From Anopheles merus (taxonomy: Eukaryota > Arthropoda > Insecta > Diptera > Culicidae): a DNA stretch of 64,000 nucleotides. Numbering within the stretch: position 1 is the stretch's first letter; each line of letters starts with the position of its first letter. The notes beneath the pieces are model-generated. The model saw nothing but the letters and a program-made list of their open reading frames with translations. It was not told the DNA's origin and made no database searches. The stretch is from NCBI RefSeq assembly GCF_017562075.2, contig NW_024427757.1, positions 1 to 64,000 on the forward strand. Direction: 5' to 3'. A program made the translations under genes and the position numbers. Below are positions 13,474 through 23,704 of the stretch, piece by piece.

Positions 13474-13858
13474 TCGGATTGATGGGGGGCTAAAAGTAAA
13501 ATAAATAAATCAAGTTGTTAGCAGCACGGCTCGTCTTCTTGTTAAAGAAGCGAATGAGCTAGACCTCAAATGCTGTATGAAAATAATTAAAAGAAAGAAA
13601 AGTCCTCTTGTTCGGATAGATGGGAGGCTTGTCCTCGCCCCTTTTAGGTTGCGATTGGTGGCTACCGTGGCTTCCAGATTTTTGTCCAACGGTTAGCGGT
13701 TTATTTTAGCATTATTTTTATTTATATATTTTTGTTTTTATTGAGTTAAACGAAGCCCGGCCGTATTGTCGACGTACGTTGAAATAGTTTTGTTTCTCGA
13801 AAGAAATTTCCTTCCACGGATCAGCGGTGTTTAGCATTTATTTTATTATCGGCGCGAG
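13474..13858 (+). other. Single-copy part of the unit spacer (U5); no gene seen
   Basis: About 385 bp within the unit with no internal tandem repeat and no supportable gene. It holds 'aaaataaataaatcaag' near 13498, a small perfect inverted repeat at 13535-13550 (cttctt/aagaag, 4-base loop), a long A/T-rich tract near 13700-13745, and the 8-bp palindrome 'acgtacgt' near 13772. An AATAAA hexamer is present, but there is no upstream coding sequence to assign it to. The segment recurs in all units except U11, where only a short remnant survives. Confidence 0.8.
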
Positions 13859-13950
13859 GTATTTTATTATAGCGGAGTTATTTTATTATAGCGCAGTTAT
13901 TTTATTATAGCGTAGTTATTTTATTATAGCGGAGTTATTTTATTATCGGA
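13859..13950 (+). repeat. 19-bp minisatellite (U5)
   Basis: Four copies of 'gttattttattatagcgga' or one-base variants (ending gcgga, gcgca, gcgta, gcgga; the first is 18 bp) are followed by a 17-bp partial copy ending 'tattatcgga'. A related fragment, 'tttattttattatcgg', lies just upstream near 13838. Copy number is constant between units, and the variant order is the same in each. Confidence 0.93.
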
Positions 13951-14014
13951 CATGTTAGCGGTTTTTGTTGGTGTGCCTAAATTAATTTAAACTGTATTTG
14001 TAATATAACAGGTA

Positions 14015-14369
14015 GTTTAGCCTATTCATTAATTGTTTTATACGATTCTCATTGAATTTAGCACAGAGGTTTTAGATTTAGAATATATATTTTTAATTCA
14101 ATCTAATAGTTAAGTTCGTTTTGAATTTTACTTTCGAGCTCGAATGGACACTTTGCCAAACTTGTGCAGTGGTTTAAACCGGGCCTCATCGGTTCATCAC
14201 GGCTTCCGTCAATTTGTCAATCGCTTTATCCGGATAGCTTCATCCGGAGCGCTTTATCCGGATCTCTTTATCTTGTTCGCTTTATCCGGTTGGCTTCATC
14301 CGTGTGGCTTCATGCGTGTGGCTTCATCCGTGCCGCTTTATCCGGGCATCTGTCAAACTGCCAAACCGC
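14015..14369 (+). repeat. Spacer module, copy 1 (355 bp, U5)
   Basis: Starts 'gtttagcctattcattaatt' and ends 'aaactgccaaaccgc'. It is directly followed by a shorter second copy with the same start and end. The two share an AT-rich left part ('ttagcacagaggttttagat') and 'tcgaatggacac'. Copy 1 alone has an insert, 'gcagtggtttaaaccggg', with about 50 bp around it, and two extra 14-bp repeats. The arrangement resembles duplicated spacer modules of rDNA intergenic spacers, but that is only a resemblance. Confidence 0.9.
14224..14349 (+). repeat. 14-bp minisatellite, 9 copies (module copy 1, U5)
   Basis: Nine consecutive 14-mers of the form cttYatccggNNNN, such as 'ctttatccggatag' and 'cttcatccggagcg'. 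The first ten bases are conserved and the last four vary. The fourth copy ('ctttatcttgttcg') and the seventh ('cttcatgcgtgtgg') are diverged. The array length divides exactly by 14. Confidence 0.92.
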
Positions 14370-14645
14370 GTTTAGCCTATTCATTAATTGTTTTATACGA
14401 TTCTCATTGAATTTAGCACAGAGGTTTTAGATTTAGAATATATATTTTTTAATTCAATTTTAAAGTTAAGTTCATTTTGAATTTTACTTTCGAGTTCGAA
14501 TGGACACCTTGCCAAACTTGTCAATCGCTTTATCCGGATAGCTACATCCGGAGCGCTTTATCCGGTTGGCTTCATCCGTGTCTTTTCATCCATGTCGCTT
14601 CATCCGTGTCGCTTTATCCGGGCATCTGTCAAACTGCCAAACCGC
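14370..14645 (+). repeat. Spacer module, copy 2 (276 bp, U5)
   Basis: The second direct copy begins at the repeated 'gtttagcctattcattaatt' and ends in 'aaactgccaaaccgc'. It differs from copy 1 by point changes ('aattttaaagttaag' for 'aatctaatagttaag'; 'tcgagttcg' for 'tcgagctcg') and lacks the copy-1-specific insert. The two copies are diverged from each other but each is nearly identical across units. The duplication is therefore older than the amplification of the whole unit. Confidence 0.9.
14528..14625 (+). repeat. 14-bp minisatellite, 7 copies (module copy 2, U5)
   Basis: Seven 14-mers of the same family as in copy 1, beginning 'ctttatccggatag', then 'ctacatccggagcg', and ending 'ctttatccgggcat'. 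Copies 4-6 (cttcatccgtgtct, tttcatccatgtcg, cttcatccgtgtcg) form a local sub-variant. Confidence 0.9.
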
Positions 14646-14660
14646 GTTTTCGTGCAAAAT

Positions 14661-14704
14661 GAGGCGTGCTTTTGTTGCAAGAAGAAGAAGGAGGCGTGCT
14701 TTTG
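14661..14704 (+). repeat. 14-bp direct repeat around a GAA-rich stretch (U5)
   Basis: 'gaggcgtgcttttg' occurs at 14661-14674 and again at 14691-14704, separated by 16 bp containing 'aagaagaagaag'. In U12 the retrotransposon target-site duplication begins inside this stretch and ends just after the second copy. Confidence 0.85.
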
Positions 14705-14710
14705 AGAATG

Positions 14711-14751
14711 ATAATTATAATTACTTTCTTTCGCGTGGTAATAATAATTAT
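14711..14751. repeat. AT-rich inverted repeat near the unit end (U5)
   Basis: Arms at 14711-14724 ('ataattataattac') and 14738-14751 ('gtaataataattat') are complementary at 13 of 14 positions, with a 13-base spacer 'tttctttcgcgtg'. A hairpin or cruciform is possible. The equivalent left arm in U12 is where the retrotransposon inserted. 'aattataatt' is itself a palindrome and occurs twice here. Confidence 0.8.
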
Positions 14752-14808
14752 AATTACATTATATGTGTAGTAATCATCTACTTCGTGTTTTATGTGTATT
14801 CTTTACAG

Positions 14809-17774
14809 GTGGCTGAAGGTAGCTGGTAGCTGATAGATGGAAGCTGGTAGCTGTTAGGCCGTTCCTGCTGCTGAAGGGCTGTGTTTTCGCATCCCACCGG
14901 AACGCTATGAAGGATCGAAAGCACGGATTGGATTAATGAAAGTTTGCTGGTAGCTGGTTAGCCGTTCCTGCTGCTGAAGGGCTGAGTTTTCGCATCCCAC
15001 CGGAACGCTATGAAGGATCGAAAGCACGGTTTGTGTACGTGTTGCGATAAATGGAAGGTTGCTGGTAGCTGGTAGGCCGTTCCTGCTGCTGAAGGGTTGT
15101 GTTTTCGCATCTCCCCGGAACGCCATGAAGGATCGACAGCACGGATTGGATTAATGGAAGGTTGCTGGTAGCTGGTGAGCCGTTCCTGCTGCTGAAGGGC
15201 TGTGTTTTCGCATCCCACCGGAACGCTATGAAGGATCGAAAGCACGGTTTGTGTACGTGTTGCGATAAATGGAAGGTTGCTGGTAGCTGGTAGGCCGTTC
15301 CTGCTGCTGAAGGGTTGTGTTTTCGCATCTCCTCGGAACGCTATGAAGGATCGACAGCACGGATTGGATTAATGGAAGGTTGCTGGTAGCTGGTGAGCCG
15401 TTCCTGCTGCTGAAGGGCTGTGTTTTCGCATCCCACCGGAACGCTATGAAGGATCGAAAGCACGGTTTGTGTACGTGTTGCGATAAATGGAAGGTTGCTG
15501 GTAGCTGGTAGGCCGTTCCTGCTGCTGAAGGGTTGTGTTTTCGCATCTCCTCGGAACGCTATGAAGGATCGACAGCACGGATTGGATTAATGGAAGGTTG
15601 CTGGTAGCTGGTGAGCCGTTCCTGCTGCTGAAGGGCTGTGTTTTCGCATCCCACCGGAACGCTATGAAGGATCGAAAGCACGGTTTGTGTACGTGTTGCG
15701 ATAAATGGAAGGTTGCTGGTAGCTGGTAGGCCGTTCCTGCTGCTGAAGGGTTGTGTTTTCGCATCTCCTCGGAACGCTATGAAGGATCGACAGCACGGAT
15801 TGGATTAATGGAAGGTTGCTGGTAGCTGGTGAGCCGTTCCTGCTGCTGAAGGGCTGTGTTTTCGCATCCCACCGGAACGCTATGAAGGATCGAAAGGACG
15901 GTTTGGGTACGTGTTGGGAATAATGGAAGGTTGCTGGTAGCTGGTAGGCCGTTCCTGCTGCTGAAGGGTTGTGTTTTCGCATCCCCCCGGAACGTCATGA
16001 AGGAAAGACAGCACGGATTGGATTAATGGAAGGTTGCTGGTAGCTGGTGAGCCGTTCCTGCTGCTGAAGGGCTGTGTTTTCGCATCCCACCGGAACGCTA
16101 TGAAGGATCGAAAGCACGGTTTGTGTACGTGTTGCGATAAATGGAAGGTTGCTGGTAGCTGGTAGGCCGTTCCTGCTGCTGAAGGGTTGTGTTTTCGCAT
16201 CCCCCCGGAACGTCATGAAGGAAAGACAGCACGGATTGGATTAATGGAAGGTTGCTGGTAGCTGGTGAGCCGTTCCTGCTGCTGAAGGGCTGTGTTTTCG
16301 CATCCCACCGGAACGCTATGAAGGATCGAAAGCACGGATTGATGGAAGGTTGCTGGTAGCTGGTAGGTCGTTCCCGCTGCTGAAGGGCTGTGTTTCCGCA
16401 TCCCTCCGGAACGCCACGGCTCGTGTGTGTGTGTGTGTTCGGATTGATGGGGGGCTAAAAGTAAAATAAATAAATCAAGTTGTTAGCAGCACGGCTCGTC
16501 TTCTTGTTAAAGAAGCGAATGAGCTAGACCTCAAATGCTGTATGAAAATAATTAAAAGAAAGAAAAGTCCTCTTGTTCGGATAGATGGGAGGCTTGTCCT
16601 CGCCCCTTTTAGGTTGCGATTGGTGGCTACCGTGGCTTCCAGATTTTTGTCCAACGGTTAGCGGTTTATTTTAGCATTATTTTTATTTATATATTTTTGT
16701 TTTTATTGAGTTAAACGAAGCCCGGCCGTATTGTCGACGTACGTTGAAATAGTTTTGTTTCTCGAAAGAAATTTCCTTCCACGGATCAGCGGTGTTTAGC
16801 ATTTATTTTATTATCGGCGCGAGGTATTTTATTATAGCGGAGTTATTTTATTATAGCGCAGTTATTTTATTATAGCGTAGTTATTTTATTATAGCGGAGT
16901 TATTTTATTATCGGACATGTTAGCGGTTTTTGTTGGTGTGCCTAAATTAATTTAAACTGTATTTGTAATATAACAGGTAGTTTAGCCTATTCATTAATTG
17001 TTTTATACGATTCTCATTGAATTTAGCACAGAGGTTTTAGATTTAGAATATATATTTTTTAATTCAATCTAATAGTTAAGTTCGTTTTGAATTTTACTTT
17101 CGAGCTCGAATGGACACTTTGCCAAACTTGTGCAGTGGTTTAAACCGGGCCTCATCGGTTCATCACGGCTTCCGTCAATTTGTCAATCGCTTTATCCGGA
17201 TAGCTTCATCCGGAGCGCTTTATCCGGATCTCTTTATCTTGTTCGCTTTATCCGGTTGGCTTCATCCGTGTGGCTTCATGCGTGTGGCTTCATCCGTGCC
17301 GCTTTATCCGGGCATCTGTCAAACTGCCAAACCGCGTTTAGCCTATTCATTAATTGTTTTATACGATTCTCATTGAATTTAGCACAGAGGTTTTAGATTT
17401 AGAATATATATTTTTTAATTCAATTTTAAAGTTAAGTTCATTTTGAATTTTACTTTCGAGTTCGAATGGACACCTTGCCAAACTTGTCAATCGCTTTATC
17501 CGGATAGCTACATCCGGAGCGCTTTATCCGGTTGGCTTCATCCGTGTCTTTTCATCCATGTCGCTTCATCCGTGTCGCTTTATCCGGGCATCTGTCAAAC
17601 TGCCAAACCGCGTTTTCGTGCAAAATGAGGCGTGCTTTTGTTGCAAGAAGAAGAAGGAGGCGTGCTTTTGAGAATGATAATTATAATTACTTTCTTTCGC
17701 GTGGTAATAATAATTATAATTACATTATATGTGTAGTAATCATCTACTTCGTGTTTTATGTGTATTCTTTACAG
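14809..17774 (+). repeat. Satellite unit U6 (2,966 bp)
   Basis: Subarray 14809-16422, spacer 16423-17774. It matches the central form throughout; I saw no private indel. Confidence 0.95.
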
Positions 17775-20740
17775 GTGGCTGAAGGTAGCTGGTAGCTGAT
17801 AGATGGAAGCTGGTAGCTGTTAGGCCGTTCCTGCTGCTGAAGGGCTGTGTTTTCGCATCCCACCGGAACGCTATGAAGGATCGAAAGCACGGATTGGATT
17901 AATGAAAGTTTGCTGGTAGCTGGTTAGCCGTTCCTGCTGCTGAAGGGCTGAGTTTTCGCATCCCACCGGAACGCTATGAAGGATCGAAAGCACGGTTTGT
18001 GTACGTGTTGCGATAAATGGAAGGTTGCTGGTAGCTGGTAGGCCGTTCCTGCTGCTGAAGGGTTGTGTTTTCGCATCTCCCCGGAACGCCATGAAGGATC
18101 GACAGCACGGATTGGATTAATGGAAGGTTGCTGGTAGCTGGTGAGCCGTTCCTGCTGCTGAAGGGCTGTGTTTTCGCATCCCACCGGAACGCTATGAAGG
18201 ATCGAAAGCACGGTTTGTGTACGTGTTGCGATAAATGGAAGGTTGCTGGTAGCTGGTAGGCCGTTCCTGCTGCTGAAGGGTTGTGTTTTCGCATCTCCTC
18301 GGAACGCTATGAAGGATCGACAGCACGGATTGGATTAATGGAAGGTTGCTGGTAGCTGGTGAGCCGTTCCTGCTGCTGAAGGGCTGTGTTTTCGCATCCC
18401 ACCGGAACGCTATGAAGGATCGAAAGCACGGTTTGTGTACGTGTTGCGATAAATGGAAGGTTGCTGGTAGCTGGTAGGCCGTTCCTGCTGCTGAAGGGTT
18501 GTGTTTTCGCATCTCCTCGGAACGCTATGAAGGATCGACAGCACGGATTGGATTAATGGAAGGTTGCTGGTAGCTGGTGAGCCGTTCCTGCTGCTGAAGG
18601 GCTGTGTTTTCGCATCCCACCGGAACGCTATGAAGGATCGAAAGCACGGTTTGTGTACGTGTTGCGATAAATGGAAGGTTGCTGGTAGCTGGTAGGCCGT
18701 TCCTGCTGCTGAAGGGTTGTGTTTTCGCATCTCCTCGGAACGCTATGAAGGATCGACAGCACGGATTGGATTAATGGAAGGTTGCTGGTAGCTGGTGAGC
18801 CGTTCCTGCTGCTGAAGGGCTGTGTTTTCGCATCCCACCGGAACGCTATGAAGGATCGAAAGGACGGTTTGGGTACGTGTTGGGAATAATGGAAGGTTGC
18901 TGGTAGCTGGTAGGCCGTTCCTGCTGCTGAAGGGTTGTGTTTTCGCATCCCCCCGGAACGTCATGAAGGAAAGACAGCACGGATTGGATTAATGGAAGGT
19001 TGCTGGTAGCTGGTGAGCCGTTCCTGCTGCTGAAGGGCTGTGTTTTCGCATCCCACCGGAACGCTATGAAGGATCGAAAGCACGGTTTGTGTACGTGTTG
19101 CGATAAATGGAAGGTTGCTGGTAGCTGGTAGGCCGTTCCTGCTGCTGAAGGGTTGTGTTTTCGCATCCCCCCGGAACGTCATGAAGGAAAGACAGCACGG
19201 ATTGGATTAATGGAAGGTTGCTGGTAGCTGGTGAGCCGTTCCTGCTGCTGAAGGGCTGTGTTTTCGCATCCCACCGGAACGCTATGAAGGATCGAAAGCA
19301 CGGATTGATGGAAGGTTGCTGGTAGCTGGTAGGTCGTTCCCGCTGCTGAAGGGCTGTGTTTCCGCATCCCTCCGGAACGCCACGGCTCGTGTGTGTGTGT
19401 GTGTTCGGATTGATGGGGGGCTAAAAGTAAAATAAATAAATCAAGTTGTTAGCAGCACGGCTCGTCTTCTTGTTAAAGAAGCGAATGAGCTAGACCTCAA
19501 ATGCTGTATGAAAATAATTAAAAGAAAGAAAAGTCCTCTTGTTCGGATAGATGGGAGGCTTGTCCTCGCCCCTTTTAGGTTGCGATTGGTGGCTACCGTG
19601 GCTTCCAGATTTTTGTCCAACGGTTAGCGGTTTATTTTAGCATTATTTTTATTTATATATTTTTGTTTTTATTGAGTTAAACGAAGCCCGGCCGTATTGT
19701 CGACGTACGTTGAAATAGTTTTGTTTCTCGAAAGAAATTTCCTTCCACGGATCAGCGGTGTTTAGCATTTATTTTATTATCGGCGCGAGGTATTTTATTA
19801 TAGCGGAGTTATTTTATTATAGCGCAGTTATTTTATTATAGCGTAGTTATTTTATTATAGCGGAGTTATTTTATTATCGGACATGTTAGCGGTTTTTGTT
19901 GGTGTGCCTAAATTAATTTAAACTGTATTTGTAATATAACAGGTAGTTTAGCCTATTCATTAATTGTTTTATACGATTCTCATTGAATTTAGCACAGAGG
20001 TTTTAGATTTAGAATATATATTTTTTAATTCAATCTAATAGTTAAGTTCGTTTTGAATTTTACTTTCGAGCTCGAATGGACACTTTGCCAAACTTGTGCA
20101 GTGGTTTAAACCGGGCCTCATCGGTTCATCACGGCTTCCGTCAATTTGTCAATCGCTTTATCCGGATAGCTTCATCCGGAGCGCTTTATCCGGATCTCTT
20201 TATCTTGTTCGCTTTATCCGGTTGGCTTCATCCGTGTGGCTTCATGCGTGTGGCTTCATCCGTGCCGCTTTATCCGGGCATCTGTCAAACTGCCAAACCG
20301 CGTTTAGCCTATTCATTAATTGTTTTATACGATTCTCATTGAATTTAGCACAGAGGTTTTAGATTTAGAATATATATTTTTTAATTCAATTTTAAAGTTA
20401 AGTTCATTTTGAATTTTACTTTCGAGTTCGAATGGACACCTTGCCAAACTTGTCAATCGCTTTATCCGGATAGCTACATCCGGAGCGCTTTATCCGGTTG
20501 GCTTCATCCGTGTCTTTTCATCCATGTCGCTTCATCCGTGTCGCTTTATCCGGGCATCTGTCAAACTGCCAAACCGCGTTTTCGTGCAAAATGAGGCGTG
20601 CTTTTGTTGCAAGAAGAAGAAGGAGGCGTGCTTTTGAGAATGATAATTATAATTACTTTCTTTCGCGTGGTAATAATAATTATAATTACATTATATGTGT
20701 AGTAATCATCTACTTCGTGTTTTATGTGTATTCTTTACAG
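17775..20740 (+). repeat. Satellite unit U7 (2,966 bp)
   Basis: Subarray 17775-19388, spacer 19389-20740. By eye it is the same length and sequence as U6. Confidence 0.95.
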
Positions 20741-23704
20741 GTGGCTGAAGGTAGCTGGTAGCTGATAGATGGAAGCTGGTAGCTGTTAGGCCGTTCCTGC
20801 TGCTGAAGGGCTGTGTTTTCGCATCCCACCGGAACGCTATGAAGGATCGAAAGCACGGATTGGATTAATGAAAGTTTGCTGGTAGCTGGTTAGCCGTTCC
20901 TGCTGCTGAAGGGCTGAGTTTTCGCATCCCACCGGAACGCTATGAAGGATCGAAAGCACGGTTTGTGTACGTGTTGCGATAAATGGAAGGTTGCTGGTAG
21001 CTGGTAGGCCGTTCCTGCTGCTGAAGGGTTGTGTTTTCGCATCTCCCCGGAACGCCATGAAGGATCGACAGCACGGATTGGATTAATGGAAGGTTGCTGG
21101 TAGCTGGTGAGCCGTTCCTGCTGCTGAAGGGCTGTGTTTTCGCATCCCACCGGAACGCTATGAAGGATCGAAAGCACGGTTTGTGTACGTGTTGCGATAA
21201 ATGGAAGGTTGCTGGTAGCTGGTAGGCCGTTCCTGCTGCTGAAGGGTTGTGTTTTCGCATCTCCTCGGAACGCTATGAAGGATCGACAGCACGGATTGGA
21301 TTAATGGAAGGTTGCTGGTAGCTGGTGAGCCGTTCCTGCTGCTGAAGGGCTGTGTTTTCGCATCCCACCGGAACGCTATGAAGGATCGAAAGCACGGTTT
21401 GTGTACGTGTTGCGATAAATGGAAGGTTGCTGGTAGCTGGTAGGCCGTTCCTGCTGCTGAAGGGTTGTGTTTTCGCATCTCCTCGGAACGCTATGAAGGA
21501 TCGACAGCACGGATTGGATTAATGGAAGGTTGCTGGTAGCTGGTGAGCCGTTCCTGCTGCTGAAGGGCTGTGTTTTCGCATCCCACCGGAACGCTATGAA
21601 GGATCGAAAGCACGGTTTGTGTACGTGTTGCGATAAATGGAAGGTTGCTGGTAGCTGGTAGGCCGTTCCTGCTGCTGAAGGGTTGTGTTTTCGCATCTCC
21701 TCGGAACGCTATGAAGGATCGACAGCACGGATTGGATTAATGGAAGGTTGCTGGTAGCTGGTGAGCCGTTCCTGCTGCTGAAGGGCTGTGTTTTCGCATC
21801 CCACCGGAACGCTATGAAGGATCGAAAGGACGGTTTGGGTACGTGTTGGGAATAATGGAAGGTTGCTGGTAGCTGGTAGGCCGTTCCTGCTGCTGAAGGG
21901 TTGTGTTTTCGCATCCCCCCGGAACGTCATGAAGGAAAGACAGCACGGATTGGATTAATGGAAGGTTGCTGGTAGCTGGTGAGCCGTTCCTGCTGCTGAA
22001 GGGCTGTGTTTTCGCATCCCACCGGAACGCTATGAAGGATCGAAAGCACGGTTTGTGTACGTGTTGCGATAAATGGAAGGTTGCTGGTAGCTGGTAGGCC
22101 GTTCCTGCTGCTGAAGGGTTGTGTTTTCGCATCCCCCCGGAACGTCATGAAGGAAAGACAGCACGGATTGGATTAATGGAAGGTTGCTGGTAGCTGGTGA
22201 GCCGTTCCTGCTGCTGAAGGGCTGTGTTTTCGCATCCCACCGGAACGCTATGAAGGATCGAAAGCACGGATTGATGGAAGGTTGCTGGTAGCTGGTAGGT
22301 CGTTCCCGCTGCTGAAGGGCTGTGTTTCCGCATCCCTCCGGAACGCCACGGCTCGTGTGTGTGTGTGTTCGGATTGATGGGGGGCTAAAAGTAAAATAAA
22401 TAAATCAAGTTGTTAGCAGCACGGCTCGTCTTCTTGTTAAAGAAGCGAATGAGCTAGACCTCAAATGCTGTATGAAAATAATTAAAAGAAAGAAAAGTCC
22501 TCTTGTTCGGATAGATGGGAGGCTTGTCCTCGCCCCTTTTAGGTTGCGATTGGTGGCTACCGTGGCTTCCAGATTTTTGTCCAACGGTTAGCGGTTTATT
22601 TTAGCATTATTTTTATTTATATATTTTTGTTTTTATTGAGTTAAACGAAGCCCGGCCGTATTGTCGACGTACGTTGAAATAGTTTTGTTTCTCGAAAGAA
22701 ATTTCCTTCCACGGATCAGCGGTGTTTAGCATTTATTTTATTATCGGCGCGAGGTATTTTATTATAGCGGAGTTATTTTATTATAGCGCAGTTATTTTAT
22801 TATAGCGTAGTTATTTTATTATAGCGGAGTTATTTTATTATCGGACATGTTAGCGGTTTTTGTTGGTGTGCCTAAATTAATTTAAACTGTATTTGTAATA
22901 TAACAGGTAGTTTAGCCTATTCATTAATTGTTTTATACGATTCTCATTGAATTTAGCACAGAGGTTTTAGATTTAGAATATATATTTTTTAATTCAATCT
23001 AATAGTTAAGTTCGTTTTGAATTTTACTTTCGAGCTCGAATGGACACTTTGCCAAACTTGTGCAGTGGTTTAAACCGGGCCTCATCGGTTCATCACGGCT
23101 TCCGTCAATTTGTCAATCGCTTTATCCGGATAGCTTCATCCGGAGCGCTTTATCCGGATCTCTTTATCTTGTTCGCTTTATCCGGTTGGCTTCATCCGTG
23201 TGGCTTCATGCGTGTGGCTTCATCCGTGCCGCTTTATCCGGGCATCTGTCAAACTGCCAAACCGCGTTTAGCCTATTCATTAATTGTTTTATACGATTCT
23301 CATTGAATTTAGCACAGAGGTTTTAGATTTAGAATATATATTTTTTAATTCAATTTTAAAGTTAAGTTCATTTTGAATTTTACTTTCGAGTTCGAATGGA
23401 CACCTTGCCAAACTTGTCAATCGCTTTATCCGGATAGCTACATCCGGAGCGCTTTATCCGGTTGGCTTCATCCGTGTCTTTTCATCCATGTCGCTTCATC
23501 CGTGTCGCTTTATCCGGGCATCTGTCAAACTGCCAAACCGCGTTTTCGTGCAAAATGAGGCGTGCTTTTGTTGCAAGAAGAAGAAGGAGGCGTGCTTTTG
23601 AGAATGATAATTATAATTACTTTCTTTCGCGTGGTAATAATAATTATAATTACATTATATGTGTAGTAATCATCTACTTCGTGTTTTATGTGTATTCTTT
23701 ACAG
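20741..23704 (+). repeat. Satellite unit U8 (2,964 bp)
   Basis: Subarray 20741-22354, spacer 22355-23704. The 2-bp difference from U6 and U7 is one GT fewer in the microsatellite. Confidence 0.95.

Larger units (their letters stand above)
11844..14808 (+). repeat. Satellite unit U5 (2,965 bp), used as the reference unit
   Basis: Subarray 11844-13457, spacer 13458-14808. It is representative of the homogenised centre of the array, and its internal parts are annotated individually below. The corresponding parts of any other unit lie at nearly the same offset from that unit's start. The single difference from the 2,966-bp form that I noticed is a T-run one base shorter near 14092. Confidence 0.96.

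Noticed and set aside
13535..13550. Small hairpin cttctt/aagaag as a terminator or structured RNA
   Set aside because: Six base pairs with a four-base loop is expected by chance at this scale, and there is no associated gene.
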